This document shows, piece by piece, positions 28,944 through 45,786 of a stretch of DNA of 64,000 nt. Source of the DNA: Bacillaceae bacterium OF18-1A (GTDB taxonomy: Bacteria > Bacillota > Bacilli > Bacillales > Bacillaceae_G). Location: positions 310,001 through 374,000 of the forward strand of contig JAQEWB010000002.1 in assembly GCA_027694045.1 (NCBI GenBank), written 5' to 3'. The notes under the pieces are model-generated. The model saw only the letters and a list, made by a program, of their open reading frames with translations. It did no database searches and was not told where the DNA came from. The translations under genes and the position numbers were made by a program. The number at the start of each line of letters is the position of its first letter. Position 1 is the first letter of the stretch.

Positions 28944-28997
28944 ATGATTTTCTTTGATATTGATGGAACTTCACATGAAGTTTTAACAATAATATAA
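28944..28997 (+). pseudogene. 18-codon remnant of a HAD-family (Cof-type) phosphatase
   Basis: An ATG with an AGGGAGAT site opens MIFFDIDGT, the first catalytic motif (DxDGT) of HAD hydrolases, but the frame ends after 17 residues and runs straight into the pyr terminator hairpin. The rest of the roughly 250-residue enzyme is missing. The best reading is an internal deletion that left the 5' end. It could in principle be a translated leader peptide. Confidence 0.6.
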
Positions 28998-29035
28998 AAA
29001 AGACGACCGCGTTCCCCCGCGGTCGTCTTTTTTCG
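28996..29035 (-). terminator. pyr operon terminator
   Basis: Sixteen-base arms, AAAAAAGACGACCGCG at 28996-29011 and its complement at 29018-29033. GC-rich core, T-run on both strands; lies four bases past the pyrE stop. Confidence 0.93.
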
Positions 29036-29037
29036 TG

Positions 29038-29666
29038 TTACGCTGTGATCCAAGCTTCGTCAGCTGGATTTTTACGCCACTCTTGTAATTTTCTCGTTTC
29101 AGCTTGTCCAATCATACCTTTTTCTGCCGCTACTTCAGTTAATGCACTGTAGTCGCTTAAAGAGTATGATGCTACATTTGCTGCGTCTAATTTTTCTTTA
29201 CCTGCTTCTAGCTCGTATGTGAAGATTGATACGATACCTAACACTTCACAGCCAGCTTCGCGAAGTGCTTCTACACATGTAATTGCACTACCACCAGTTG
29301 AAATTAAGTCTTCTACTACTACTACTTTTTGACCTTTTTCAGCTTTTCCTTCGATTTGGTTCCCTTTACCGTGACCTTTTGCTTTACTACGTACGTAGCA
29401 CATTGGTAAATCCATACGATCGCTTACCCATGCAGCGTGCGCAATACCAGCAGTTGCTGTTCCTGCAATAACTTCTACAGTTGGGAAGTGCTCTTTAATT
29501 AACTCTTCTAATCCAGCTGCAATCGCTTGACGTACTTTCGGATAAGATAAAGTTAAACGGTTATCACAATAAATTGGTGATTTCATACCTGAAGACCATG
29601 TGAATGGATCATTCGGTTGTAAAAATACTGCTCCAATTTCTAATAAATGCGATGCGATTTCTTTTT

Positions 29667-29670
<4 letters not shown>
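29038..29670 (-). CDS. pyrE: orotate phosphoribosyltransferase
   Basis: 210 residues from [10 protein letters not shown]; the ATG overlaps the pyrF stop (ATGA). It joins orotate to PRPP, giving OMP, the fifth step of UMP synthesis. The PRPP motif [14 protein letters not shown] and the catalytic loop [11 protein letters not shown] are intact. Last gene of the operon, followed by a strong terminator. Confidence 0.97.
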
Positions 29671-32069
<2,399 letters not shown>

Positions 32070-32073
<4 letters not shown>

Positions 32074-35000
32074 GCATGTACCACCTCGTGACGCTTTGTT
32101 TGCGTAATTTCTTTCATTGAATGAGCTGAGAATGTCATAGATTCTAATACTCGTAAGATTGCTCTTGTTGTATCAAGTGATGTTAAGCAAGCCACACCAT
32201 TTTCTACTGATTCACGGCGAATGCGGAAACCATCACGCGCTGGTTGTTTACCTTTTGTTAATGTATTGATTACAAATTGTGCTTTTCCTTGACGGATAAT
32301 ATCTAGTAAGTTGTAGTCTTCAGAATCGATTTTGTTTACAACTTGTACTGGAATATTTTGTTCTGCTAACGATTGTGCTGTTCCAGCTGTTGCCAATAAG
32401 TTATAGCCGATTTCGTGGAAACGTTTTGCAATTTCCATCGCCTCTTCTTTATCTTTATCCGCTACAGTAATGATTACTGATCCGTGCGTTGGGATGTTAA
32501 TTCCAGAAGCAACTAATCCTTTGTATAATGCTTTTTCAAGCGTTAAGTCTTTACCCATTACTTCCCCTGTTGACTTCATTTCAGGTCCTAATGTTGTATC
32601 AACTGAGCGTAGTTTCGCAAATGAGAATACCGGAGCTTTTACATATACTTCTTTCTCTTCAGGGTGATAGCCCGTTCCGTATCCTTGCTCTATTAGGTCT
32701 TGCCCTAAAATAACTTTCGTTGCAACATTCGCCATCGGTACGCCTGTAATTTTACTTAAGAACGGTACTGTACGGCTTGCACGTGGGTTTACTTCAATTA
32801 CGTACACTTGATCTTTGAATACTACAAACTGGATATTTAGTAATCCAACAATGTTTAATCCTTTTCCAAGTGCAATTGTATGTTCAATGATTTGTTCTTT
32901 TAGTTTTTCAGATAAACTTTGTGGTGGATATACTCCAATTGAGTCACCAGAGTGAACTCCAGCGCGTTCAATATGTTCCATAATACCTGGAATGAATACA
33001 TTCTCACCATCCGAAATTGCATCTACTTCAATTTCTTTACCAACCATGTAACGGTCGATTAATACTGGGTGATCTGCATGAACTTTAACTGCATTTTTCA
33101 TGTAGTGCAGCAGTTCTTCTTGACGATATACGATTTCCATCGCACGTCCACCTAGTACGTAAGATGGTCTTACTAATACTGGGTAACCAATTTCTTCTGC
33201 GATTGCTACCGCTTGTTCTACAGTCGTTGCTGTTTTACCAACTGGTTGCGGGATGCCAAGTTTTGTTAAAGCAGCTTCGAATTTATCACGATCTTCTGCA
33301 CGGTCTAAGTCTTCAAGTGATGTTCCTAAGATTTTCACACCGTGAGCCTCTAATTTCGCTGCTAAGTTAATTGCCGTTTGTCCACCGAACTGAACGATAA
33401 CGCCTTCTGGTTTTTCTAAATCAATGATGTGCATTACATCTTCGATTGTTAATGGTTCAAAGTATAATTTGTCAGAAATACTGAAGTCTGTTGAAACAGT
33501 TTCTGGGTTATTGTTAATGATAATTGCTTCATATCCAGCTTCTTTAATTGCCCATACTGAGTGAACTGTTGCATAGTCAAACTCAACCCCTTGACCGATA
33601 CGGATTGGGCCAGATCCTAGAACTACTACACTCTTACGATCTGTTACGATTGACTCGTTCTCATCAGCATATGTGCTGTAGTAGTATGGTGTTGCAGATT
33701 CAAATTCTGCCGCACAAGTATCTACCATTTTGAATACTGGTGTCATATTATTTTCTTTACGCATATCGTAAATTTCGCGCTCTGTTTTGCTCCAAGCAGC
33801 TGCAATGTAGTGATCACTAAAGCCCATTTCTTTCGCAGATCGTAGTACTTCCATATTTCCTACATTCGCTTTTACTTCGCGTTCCATGTTTACGATGTTT
33901 TCAACTTTTTGTAAGAAGAAGAAGTCCATTTCACACCATTCGTTGATTTCTTCTTTCGCTACACCTTGACGAATCGCTTCTGCTACGATAAACAGGCGCT
34001 CATCATCCGCTTTAATGATACGTTTTTTCATCGTTTCTTTATCAAGTTCTTTTAAGTGATCTAGCTCTAAGTGATAGATACCAAGTTCTAAAGAACGAAC
34101 CGCTTTTAATAATGACTCTTCTAAGTTACGCCCGATTGACATAACCTCACCAGTTGCTTTCATCTGTGTTCCAAGCGTTCTGTTCGCTGATTCGAACTTA
34201 TCAAATGGCCAACGTGGAATTTTTGAAACAACATAGTCTAATGCTGGCTCGAAGCAAGCATATGTTTTTTGTGTTACTGGGTTTACGATTTCATCTAACG
34301 TTAAGCCGACTGCAATTTTTGCTGCTAATTTCGCAATTGGATATCCAGTTGCTTTAGATGCTAGTGCAGATGAGCGACTTACACGTGGGTTTACTTCGAT
34401 TACATAGTATTGGAAGCTATATGGATCTAGTGCAAGCTGAACGTTACATCCACCTTCAATTCCTAGTGCACGAATAATTCGTAATGAAGTGTTACGTAAC
34501 ATTTGGTATTCACGGTCGCTTAGCGTTTGGCTCGGTGCTACTACGATCGAATCACCTGTGTGAACACCAACTGGATCGATATTTTCCATGTTACATACTA
34601 CAATCGCGTTGTCATTTGAATCACGCATTACTTCATATTCAATTTCTTTACAACCAGCAATGCTTTTCTCTAATAAACATTGTGTTACTGGGCTATGTTT
34701 TAAACCGCTTGTTACGATTTCAATTAACTCTTCTTCGTTATGGCAAATTCCGCCGCCCGTTCCGCCTAATGTGAATGCTGGACGAACGATTACTGGATAA
34801 CCAATTTCGTTTACAAAGCCATACGCTTCATCAAGGTTATGAATGATTTCACTTGGTGGTGTTGGTTCATTTAAATCTTGCATTAATGTACGGAATAAAT
34901 CACGATCTTCCGCTTGCTCGATTGCTGACAATTTTGTTCCTAAAATTTCAACTCCGCACTCATCAAGTACGCCTGATTTTGCAAGTTCAACAGCCATGTT

Positions 35001-35288
35001 TAAACCTGTTTGACCACCTAATGTTGGCAGGATTGCATCTGGACGTTCTTTACGAATAATACGGCTTACGAATTCTAATGTTAATGGCTCAATATATACT
35101 TTATCTGCTGTTGCAGTATCTGTCATAATTGTCGCTGGGTTAGAGTTAACAAGGATTACTTTGTAACCTTCCTCTTTAAGAGATTGACAAGCTTGTGTAC
35201 CAGAGTAGTCAAACTCCGCTGCTTGCCCAATTACAATTGGTCCTGATCCGATTACTAAAATTGTGTTAATGTCTAGGCGTTTTGGCAT
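32070..35288 (-). CDS. pyrAB: carbamoyl-phosphate synthase large subunit (pyrimidine-specific)
   Basis: 1072 residues, full length. It makes carbamoyl phosphate from ammonia, bicarbonate and two ATP. Two homologous ATP-grasp halves each begin with a GSGPIxIGQ-type motif (near residues 14 and 560), followed by the oligomerisation domain and the C-terminal MGS-like allosteric domain, which contains NTLTKGK. The 5' end overlaps pyrAA by 16 bases. Its location in the pyr operon marks it as the pyrimidine-regulated isozyme, separate from any arginine-linked one. Confidence 0.98.
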
Positions 35289-36366
35289 AACTCTTCCCCT
35301 TCTTTCTTGAAGTTTTCAATCATTGTTAAGAAATCTTCGAATAAATCATTTGCATCTTCTGGTCCTGCTGAAGCTTCTGGATGGTATTGTACTGTAAATG
35401 CTGGGAACTTCTTATGACGAAGCCCTTCTACTGTTCCATCATTTAAAGCAACGTGTGTAATTTCAAGCTCTGTATTTTCAACTGATTCTTCTTCTACTGC
35501 ATAACCATGGTTTTGAGAAGTAATTGCTACTTTTCCAGTTGCAAGATTTTTTACTGGATGATTTAAACCACGGTGACCGAATTTTAACTTACTTGTATTC
35601 GCACCAGATGCTAGAGCGAACAATTGATGTCCTAGGCAAATCCCGAATAAAGGAACTTTACCGATAATGTCTTTTAACATTTCAATTGCTTCTGGTACAT
35701 CTTTTGGATCTCCAGGTCCATTACTTAACATAATTCCATCTGGGCTCAGACGTAAAATCTCTTCTGCTGTTGTATTGTAAGGTACTACAATTACATCACA
35801 GTCACGCTTATTTAATTCTCGCAAAATACCGTGTTTCATTCCGAAGTCTACAAGTACAACGCGGTGTCCGCGACCTGGGCTTGGGTATGGGTCTTTCGTT
35901 GATACACGTTTTACATGATCTGTAAATACTGTCGCTTTTAATTGACTCACGATGTACTCTACATCTGCATCCATGTTACATAGACGTCCGCGTAATGTAC
36001 CGTATTGACGAATTTTTCTCGTTAATTTTCTCGTATCAATTCCTGCTAATCCTGGAATGTTTCTTTCTTTTAAGTAATCATTTAACGAAATTTCATTTCT
36101 GAAGTTCGATGGATGATCACAAATTTCGTTTACGATTAAACCATTTACAGATGGGTGAATCGATTCAAAATCGTCACGGTTAATGCCGTAGTTTCCGATT
36201 AATGGGTACGTAAATGTTACGATTTGACCGCAATATGATGGATCAGATAATGTTTCTTGATATCCAGTCATTCCTGTTGTGAATACAACCTCACCTGACT
36301 TTTCGATTTCGCCTCCGAAACCTTTTCCAATTAATACTGTTCCATCTTCTAAGATAAGTTGTCTTT

Positions 36367-36370
<4 letters not shown>
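35273..36370 (-). CDS. pyrAA: carbamoyl-phosphate synthase small subunit (pyrimidine-specific)
   Basis: 365 residues from [10 protein letters not shown]; the ATG overlaps the pyrC stop and AAGGAGAG lies upstream. The amidotransferase subunit supplies ammonia from glutamine to PyrAB. N-terminal CarA domain, then a class I glutaminase with the nucleophile in GICLGHQ near residue 242, and the His-Glu pair in YHPEA near the C-terminus. Confidence 0.97.
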
Positions 36371-38560
<2,190 letters not shown>

Positions 38561-38614
38561 TCATCTTTCTCGTTTTTATGATAACACCTTTGTATTTTTA
38601 TAACAACTATTGCA

Positions 38615-38690
38615 TAAAAATACCCTAGTCATGTAAGACTAGGGTGCAAGGAAGAAGCCACCCTTTTCTGTCTCACAGGACTGAATTAAA
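38615..38690 (-). promoter_or_regulatory. PyrR-dependent attenuator between pyrP and pyrB
   Basis: The PyrR binding loop reads CAGTCCTGTGAGACAG at 38668-38683. Downstream is a terminator with CCCTAGTC/GACTAGGG arms (38623-38644) and a T-rich tail. UMP-bound PyrR would hold the binding hairpin and favour termination; this follows the B. subtilis model. Confidence 0.85.
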
Positions 38691-38699
38691 AGGTTATTT

Positions 38700-39992
38700 T
38701 TATGAAGCAATCTGTTTAGATTGTTTTGTATGTTTTTCTTGTTTTGTTTCTGGTAGTAGCAGATTTAACAGTACACCCACAATTGCTGCAAGCGCCATTC
38801 CTTCTACTTGGAATGAGTTTCCTACATGTAGTACTGCTCCACCAATACCGATTACTAGTATAACTGATGCAATCATTAAGTTTCGTTTATCACTTAAGTC
38901 TGTTTTATCATCAACCATCATGCGTAATCCGCTTGATGCGATTACACCGAATAGTAAGATTGATACACCACCCATAACCGGTGTTGGTATAGAGTGAATC
39001 AGTGCTGAAATCTTCCCGATAAACCCGAACATGATTGCGAATACCGCTGAACCGATGAATAAGTATACACTGTACGCTCTCGTAATTGCTAGCACACCGA
39101 TGTTTTCACCGTATGTTGTATTTGGTGGTCCACCGATTAGTGATGCAATCAAAGTTGCTACCCCATCACCGAATATTGAGCGGTGTAAGCCTGGTTTTTC
39201 AATTAAATCTCTTTTAATAACATTTCCAAGTACAATTTGATGTCCGATATGTTCTGAGATTGTTACTAATGCAACAGGTACCATTAAGAGTACAATTTTC
39301 CATGAAAACTCTGGAGTGTATGTTACAAACGGTACTGTGAAATCTGGTACGACAAACCACTTCGCTTCTGCTACTGGCCTTAAATCAACTAGTCCTTGGA
39401 AGTAAGCGAAGATGTAACCTCCGACGATTCCAAGTAAAACTGGTATGATACTGAAGAATCCTCTTCCAAATATGGAGCAAATGATTGTAATTGCTAATGT
39501 TACTAACGCTACTGAAAAGTGTGTAAAGCTGTACTTACCATCCGCACCGTTCATTGCCATGTTCACTGCTGTATGTGCTAAAGCTAAACCGATTACCATT
39601 ACGACTGGACCAACTACGATTGGCGGAAGTAATTTCATAATCCACGCTGATCCTGATTTCTTAATTCCGAGTGAGATTAAGATGTACACAAGTCCTGCTA
39701 GCAAACCGCCAAGCATCGCTGCTCCCGGTCCACCTGCCGTTTTCGCTGTTATAATCGGTGCAATAAAGGCGAATGATGAGCCTAAGTATGCAGGTACTTG
39801 ACCTTTCGTTATAAGAAGAAACGCTAGCGTTCCTAATCCACTTGATATTAACGCTACTGATGGATTCAATCCTGTTAGAAACGGAACAAGCACTGTTGAT
39901 CCAAACATCGCGAACAAATGTTGTATACTTAAAAATAACCATTTTCCCGGTTTCGGTACTTCATGAATGTCTAACACTGGCTTTTGTTCCAT
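38700..39992 (-). CDS. pyrP: uracil permease
   Basis: 430 residues from MEQKPVLDIHEVPK with AAGGAGGA upstream; a longer frame reads back through the attenuator and is rejected. NCS2 family (UraA/PyrP) with about 12-14 membrane segments. Signature stretches: QHLFAMFGSTVLVPFLTG, GLALAHTAVNMA, ISEHIGHQ and GPPNTTYGENIGVL, the last two carrying uracil and proton-coupling residues. It imports uracil for salvage by pyrimidine phosphoribosyltransferase. Confidence 0.96.
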   Translation of the reverse strand: MEQKPVLDIHEVPKPGKWLFLSIQHLFAMFGSTVLVPFLTGLNPSVALISSGLGTLAFLLITKGQVPAYLGSSFAFIAPIITAKTAGGPGAAMLGGLLAGLVYILISLGIKKSGSAWIMKLLPPIVVGPVVMVIGLALAHTAVNMAMNGADGKYSFTHFSVALVTLAITIICSIFGRGFFSIIPVLLGIVGGYIFAYFQGLVDLRPVAEAKWFVVPDFTVPFVTYTPEFSWKIVLLMVPVALVTISEHIGHQIVLGNVIKRDLIEKPGLHRSIFGDGVATLIASLIGGPPNTTYGENIGVLAITRAYSVYLFIGSAVFAIMFGFIGKISALIHSIPTPVMGGVSILLFGVIASSGLRMMVDDKTDLSDKRNLMIASVILVIGIGGAVLHVGNSFQVEGMALAAIVGVLLNLLLPETKQEKHTKQSKQIAS

Positions 39993-40025
39993 TGTTACAT
40001 CCTCCTTCAGCTTAAATCTTTGCAA

Positions 40026-40127
40026 TAAAAAACTCTTTGTGACTGTGCACAAAGAGTCCTGTACTTTCGTATGCCAAATTTGACATATGAAAGCTAAGAC
40101 CCCTTGGCAGCCTCACAGGACTACATT
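40026..40127 (-). promoter_or_regulatory. PyrR-dependent attenuator between pyrR and pyrP
   Basis: The binding loop AGTCCTGTGAGGCTGC lies at 40107-40122, 14 bases past the pyrR stop. The terminator hairpin ACTCTTTGTG/CACAAAGAGT is at 40032-40057 with a TTTTTT tail. This is the best match of the three loops to the PyrR consensus. Confidence 0.88.
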
Positions 40128-40136
40128 TAAAAGGGC

Positions 40137-40682
<546 letters not shown>

Positions 40683-40728
40683 CTACACCTCCAAGCTTTA
40701 TTTTCTTGCGTGAGAGTAATGGTATAAA

Positions 40729-40828
40729 AAAAGTCCTCTCAGCGTGTGCGAGAGGACTTTTGAAAAAAGGGTACAACATACCCTAAGTATTTCAAACCGT
40801 TACCTTCTCAACCTCACGGGGCTGTGTT
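40729..40828 (-). promoter_or_regulatory. PyrR-dependent attenuator in the pyr operon leader
   Basis: The binding loop CAGCCCCGTGAGGTTG is at about 40809-40824, followed by the terminator AAAAGTCCTCTC/GAGAGGACTTTT at 40729-40761 with a T-run on the minus strand. It lies between the promoter and pyrR. Confidence 0.85.
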
Positions 40829-40853
40829 AAAGGATCATTATTTAACTGTTGTC

Positions 40854-40882
40854 AGTATCTCAGTTTTCTTATGATTTGTCAA
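40854..40882 (-). promoter_or_regulatory. sigma-A promoter of the pyr operon
   Basis: Minus-strand TTGACA (40877-40882) and GATACT (40854-40859) are spaced by exactly 17 bases. It overlaps nothing coding, being two bases past the rluD stop, and would start the leader a few bases downstream. Confidence 0.8.
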
Positions 40883-40884
40883 TA

Positions 40885-41793
40885 CTATTTTCGTAAAATA
40901 TTTAATGCGTCTTCAAACACTTCTGGAATTGGTGCCTCAAACTGAATATATTCACCAGTACGAGGATGGTCAAATCCTAAAATACCGGCGTGAAGTGCTT
41001 GTCCATTCATGTCTAATGTTTTCTTTGGTCCATATTTTGGATCCCCTGCAAGTGGATAGCCAATATATTTCATATGAACACGAATTTGGTGCGTACGCCC
41101 TGTTTCTAAGCGACATTCTACAAGTGTGAAATCTTTGAATCGCTCTAACACTTGAAAATGCGTAACAGCATGCTTACCATTTTCATCAACCGTCATATTT
41201 TGACGTTCTTTCTTATCACGAGCAATCGGAGCATCAATCGTTCCCTTATCATGCGGAATCACACCGTGTACAATCGCTTTGTAACGTCTTGTTACTGTTT
41301 TGGCTACAAGTTGATTTACAAGTGATTCATGTGCCATATCATTTTTAGCAACCATTAATAATCCAGATGTATCCTTATCAATACGATGTACGATGCCTGG
41401 ACGCATTACACCGTTAATCCCTGATAAATCCGTACAATGATGCATAAGGCCGTTTACAAGCGTACCACTTGTATGCCCTGGCGCTGGATGTACAACCATA
41501 CCACGTGGCTTATTTACAACAAGTACATCTGCATCTTCATAATAAATTTCTAAGTTCATATCTTCTGCTTGAATATCTAACGCTTCTGGCTCAGGAATCG
41601 TTACTGTAATTTCATCATTTTCTTTAACTTTATAATTTACTTTTACCGATTTCCCATTAACTGTTACAACATCATCTTTAATCCATTGCTGTACTTGTGA
41701 ACGTGACCATTCACTGTTTATTTCTGCAACGAATTTATCAATTCGCTCATTTTTTTTCTCTTCTGCAACTGTTACTTGTACTACTTCACTCAT
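40885..41793 (-). CDS. rluD: RluD-type large subunit pseudouridine synthase (YlyB)
   Basis: 302 residues. N-terminal S4 RNA-binding domain (about 15-75), then the RluA-family catalytic domain with the active-site Asp in MRPGIVHRIDKDTSGLLMVAKN and the late GRTHQIRVHMKYIGYPLAGDPKYG. It likely modifies uridines of helix 69 of 23S rRNA, by analogy with E. coli RluD. It begins four bases after lspA. Confidence 0.94.
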   Translation of the reverse strand: MSEVVQVTVAEEKKNERIDKFVAEINSEWSRSQVQQWIKDDVVTVNGKSVKVNYKVKENDEITVTIPEPEALDIQAEDMNLEIYYEDADVLVVNKPRGMVVHPAPGHTSGTLVNGLMHHCTDLSGINGVMRPGIVHRIDKDTSGLLMVAKNDMAHESLVNQLVAKTVTRRYKAIVHGVIPHDKGTIDAPIARDKKERQNMTVDENGKHAVTHFQVLERFKDFTLVECRLETGRTHQIRVHMKYIGYPLAGDPKYGPKKTLDMNGQALHAGILGFDHPRTGEYIQFEAPIPEVFEDALNILRK

Positions 41794-41797
41794 TCAA

Positions 41798-42313
<516 letters not shown>

Positions 42314-42380
42314 TCACAATGAACCTTTATAGAAGAATAAAATAAATTAAAAAAAGGTAATATAATATCGTTGTGCGTAT

Positions 42381-42710
42381 TCATACATTTACCTTTTCAT
42401 AGAAAAACTCATGAATGGTACGAGCAGTCGGCATCGTTTTCATTTGCTTTACTGGTATATACGTTCCCGTTTCTTCACAAATACCATACATGTCTATTTC
42501 CATTTTAAATAACGCTCGCTCTACATCTTTTAAGTCCTCTTTTATATCATGTAATAGCAATTTTTTCTTTATTTCTTCTTTTATTTCATACCCAAGTTCT
42601 TCTCCGAATTCAGTATCATATGTGTGCATTACTTCTTTAGCTAGTCTCTCTTGCAACTCTTTTCTCATCAATTGCAACTCTTCTTTTATTTCCATGTAAA
42701 TTTCATTCAC
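42381..42710 (-). CDS. ylyA: DksA/TraR-like protein YlyA, zinc finger degenerate
   Basis: 109 residues from a GTG with a perfect AGGAGG nine bases upstream. Position between ileS and lspA matches B. subtilis ylyA, a DksA-like RNA polymerase-binding protein linked to sigma-G activity. The N-terminal two-thirds is helical and Glu/Lys-rich, as in the DksA coiled coil. The zinc region is reduced: only one Cys remains, in YGICEETG, followed by the conserved IP and a helix. Confidence 0.75.
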   Translation of the reverse strand: MNEIYMEIKEELQLMRKELQERLAKEVMHTYDTEFGEELGYEIKEEIKKKLLLHDIKEDLKDVERALFKMEIDMYGICEETGTYIPVKQMKTMPTARTIHEFFYEKVNV

Positions 42711-42927
42711 GTGTACATTCCTCCTAGCTGTAATGTACGATTAGTGTGTCCGAAAATTTCATGCTTACCTCACACACATTTTTCCTTCATAGGAAAGAGA
42801 GTGAAAGTTATTTCAATATACCATCAAATAAAGTGAAACTTTAATCAATGGGCATTTACAGACGGTCAATCGCCTATCTATTTTGAGGTGAGATTTTTAC
42901 TGCCCACCCACAATTCGCTGGAGAAAT

Positions 42928-42965
42928 AAAAAAACTGACTGCACCTTATATGCAGTCAGTTTTTT
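42928..42965 (-). terminator. ileS terminator
   Basis: AACTGACTGCA and TGCAGTCAGTT arms extended by A-run/T-run, seven-base loop, directly at the ileS stop. Confidence 0.9.
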
Positions 42966-42966
42966 A

Positions 42967-45732
42967 TTACTTTACGTAGTTTTCTTTTACAACTGTTGCA
43001 CAACGCTCACATAATGTTTCATGTTCAGCATCTTTACCAATTGTTTCTGAAACTACCCAACAACGTTCACATGTTTCACCAGTTGCTTGAGCAACAACAA
43101 CCGCTGTATGCTCATACTTAGGTGCATCTGCTGGCGCTTCTTCCATCAGACCACCAAGCTTGTACTCAGAAACGATGAATAATTGCTTTAAGTCTTCACT
43201 AATAGACTCTAACATAGCTTTCATCTCTGCAGTCGGATATAACGTAATGCTCGCATTTAATGACTTACCGATTACTTTTTCATTACGAGCTACTTCTAGT
43301 GCTTTTAACACATCATCACGTAATGTCATAAACGCATCCCATTTTGTTTTTAATGCTTCCGCACCATCTAATTGTACAGCTTCTGGCATATCAGTTAATT
43401 GTACACTTTCTTCTGTTACACCTGGAATGTATGGCCATACTTCATCAGCCGTATGCGGTAAGATTGGTGTTACAAGTTTCGTTAATGCAACAAGAACATC
43501 ATATAATACAGTTTGAATTGCACGACGATCTTCATGGTTTGCACCTTCAATGTATAAGATATCTTTTGCAAAGTCTAAGTAGAATGAACTTAAATCAATT
43601 GTACAGAAGTTATGAATTGCATGATATACAGCAGCAAAATCATATGTTTCATATGCTTCTTTTACTTTTGAAATTAAGTCATTTAATTTCACTAACATGT
43701 AACGGTCTACTTCACGAAGTTCAGCCGTTGCCACAGTATTTTCACTTGGCTTAAAGTCATCTAAGTTCCCTAATAAGAAACGGAATGTGTTACGGATTTT
43801 ACGATATACTTCTGCTACTTGTTTTAAAATATCATCTGAAATACGTACGTCAGATTGATAATCAACAGAAGATACCCATAAGCGTAAAATGTCTCCGCCT
43901 AATTGATCCATAATTTTTTTCGGTACGACGATGTTTCCAATCGACTTACTCATTTTACGACCTTCACCATCTAATACGAAACCATGGCTTAATACGCCTT
44001 TATATGGTGCTTTACCTGTTACAGCAACTGCTGTTGATAATGAAGAGTTAAACCAACCACGATATTGGTCAGATCCTTCTAAATATAAATCAGCTGGACG
44101 TTGTAAGTCTTCGCGCTCTTCTAATACCGCTTGGTGAGAAGAACCTGAATCGAACCATACATCCATGATGTCTGTTTCTTTACGGAATTCACCATTTGGG
44201 CTACCTGGATGTGTAAATCCTTCTGGTAATAGATCTTTCGCTTCACGCTCGAACCATACGTTAGAACCGTGTTCACGGAATAAATCTGCTACGTGGTTAA
44301 TTGTTTCATCCGTAATAATTGGATCACCATTTTCCGCATAGAATACAGGAATTGGCACACCCCATGCACGCTGACGAGAAATACACCAGTCACCACGGTC
44401 ACGAACCATATTATGAAGGCGAGTTTCGCCCCATGCTGGTACCCATTTTGTTTCCGCTACAGCTTCTATTAATTCTTTACGGAATGCTTCAATAGATGCA
44501 AACCACTGTGCTGTCGCACGGAAAATAATTGGTTTTTTCGTTCTCCAATCATGTGGGTATGAATGCGTAATGAATGTTAGTTTCAGTAACGCGCCTACTT
44601 CTTCTAATTTTTCCGTAATTGGTTTGTTAGCTTTATCGTAGAATAAACCTTCAAATCCAGGTGCTTCATCTGTTAATACACCTTTATCATCAACTGGGCA
44701 AAGTACTTCTAGGCCATACTTTTTACCAACAACGAAGTCATCTTCCCCGTGTCCAGGTGCTGTATGAACACAACCTGTACCTGCATCTGTTGTAACGTGT
44801 TCACCTAGCATAACTAATGAATCACGATCGTAGAATGGGTGTTTAGCAACTGTATACTCAAGTTCGCTACCTTTTACTGTTTTCACAACTTCAGCATTTT
44901 CCCACTCTAACGTTTTTGCAACTGTCTCAAATAGCTCAGAAGCGATGATATATTTCTCATCATTCACTTTCACAATCGCATATTCAAGTTCTGGGTGAAC
45001 AGAAATACCTAAGTTTGCAGGTAATGTCCAAGGTGTTGTTGTCCAAATAATGAATTTCTCATCACCTTCTAATACGTTCTTTCCATCTTTTACAGGGAAT
45101 GCTACGTAAATAGATGCTGATTTTTTATCTTGGTATTCAATTTCAGCTTCTGCTAAAGCTGATTCACTCGTTGGAGACCAGTAAACTGGTTTTTGACCTT
45201 TATAGATGTAACCTTTTTTCGCCATGTCACCAAACACTTTAATTTGTTGCGCTTCATAAGCTGGCTCTAAAGTAATATATGGATTATCCCAATCGGCACG
45301 TACACCTAAGCGTTTAAATTGTTCACGTTGACGTTCTACTTGCTCATATGCGTACTCTGCACATAACTTACGGAACTCAGCAACTGTCATTTCCTTACGT
45401 TTTACACCTTTATTCGTTAAAGCTTGTTCAATTGGTAAACCGTGCGTATCCCAACCTGGTACATATGGTGCACTAAAACCAGTCATTGACTTATAACGAA
45501 CAATAAAGTCTTTTAATACTTTATTTAATGCATGTCCCATATGAATGTCACCATTCGCATATGGAGGTCCATCATGCAGTACAAATAAAGGACGACCTTT
45601 TGTATGCTCTTGTACTTTTTCATAAATATTCATCTCAGCCCATTGTTCTTGCATTGCAGGCTCACGTTTTGGTAAATTCCCACGCATTGGGAACTCTGTT
45701 TTTGGCATTAGTAATGTATTTTTGTACTCCAT
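42967..45732 (-). CDS. ileS: isoleucyl-tRNA synthetase
   Basis: 921 residues from [18 protein letters not shown] lies eight bases before this ATG, better than a TTG six bases up. Class I synthetase with HMGH at 64-67 in [14 protein letters not shown], the CP1 editing domain ([18 protein letters not shown]), KMSKS in [10 protein letters not shown] and a C-terminal zinc site with the CERC pairs. The bacterial type, mupirocin-sensitive by family. Controlled by the upstream T-box. Confidence 0.98.
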   Translation of the reverse strand: MEYKNTLLMPKTEFPMRGNLPKREPAMQEQWAEMNIYEKVQEHTKGRPLFVLHDGPPYANGDIHMGHALNKVLKDFIVRYKSMTGFSAPYVPGWDTHGLPIEQALTNKGVKRKEMTVAEFRKLCAEYAYEQVERQREQFKRLGVRADWDNPYITLEPAYEAQQIKVFGDMAKKGYIYKGQKPVYWSPTSESALAEAEIEYQDKKSASIYVAFPVKDGKNVLEGDEKFIIWTTTPWTLPANLGISVHPELEYAIVKVNDEKYIIASELFETVAKTLEWENAEVVKTVKGSELEYTVAKHPFYDRDSLVMLGEHVTTDAGTGCVHTAPGHGEDDFVVGKKYGLEVLCPVDDKGVLTDEAPGFEGLFYDKANKPITEKLEEVGALLKLTFITHSYPHDWRTKKPIIFRATAQWFASIEAFRKELIEAVAETKWVPAWGETRLHNMVRDRGDWCISRQRAWGVPIPVFYAENGDPIITDETINHVADLFREHGSNVWFEREAKDLLPEGFTHPGSPNGEFRKETDIMDVWFDSGSSHQAVLEEREDLQRPADLYLEGSDQYRGWFNSSLSTAVAVTGKAPYKGVLSHGFVLDGEGRKMSKSIGNIVVPKKIMDQLGGDILRLWVSSVDYQSDVRISDDILKQVAEVYRKIRNTFRFLLGNLDDFKPSENTVATAELREVDRYMLVKLNDLISKVKEAYETYDFAAVYHAIHNFCTIDLSSFYLDFAKDILYIEGANHEDRRAIQTVLYDVLVALTKLVTPILPHTADEVWPYIPGVTEESVQLTDMPEAVQLDGAEALKTKWDAFMTLRDDVLKALEVARNEKVIGKSLNASITLYPTAEMKAMLESISEDLKQLFIVSEYKLGGLMEEAPADAPKYEHTAVVVAQATGETCERCWVVSETIGKDAEHETLCERCATVVKENYVK

Positions 45733-45786
45733 GCTCAATTCCTCCTTACATGTATAAAAGAAAGACTTAAAAAACGGAATAAAAAA

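Noticed and set aside
39993..40052. 20-codon N-terminal extension of pyrP
   Set aside because: It would translate the attenuator terminator stem; AAGGAGGA precedes ATG 39992.
42711..42966. riboswitch or other structured leader upstream of ylyA
   Set aside because: Only short imperfect inverted repeats were seen besides the ileS terminator; no known motif or strong hairpin.
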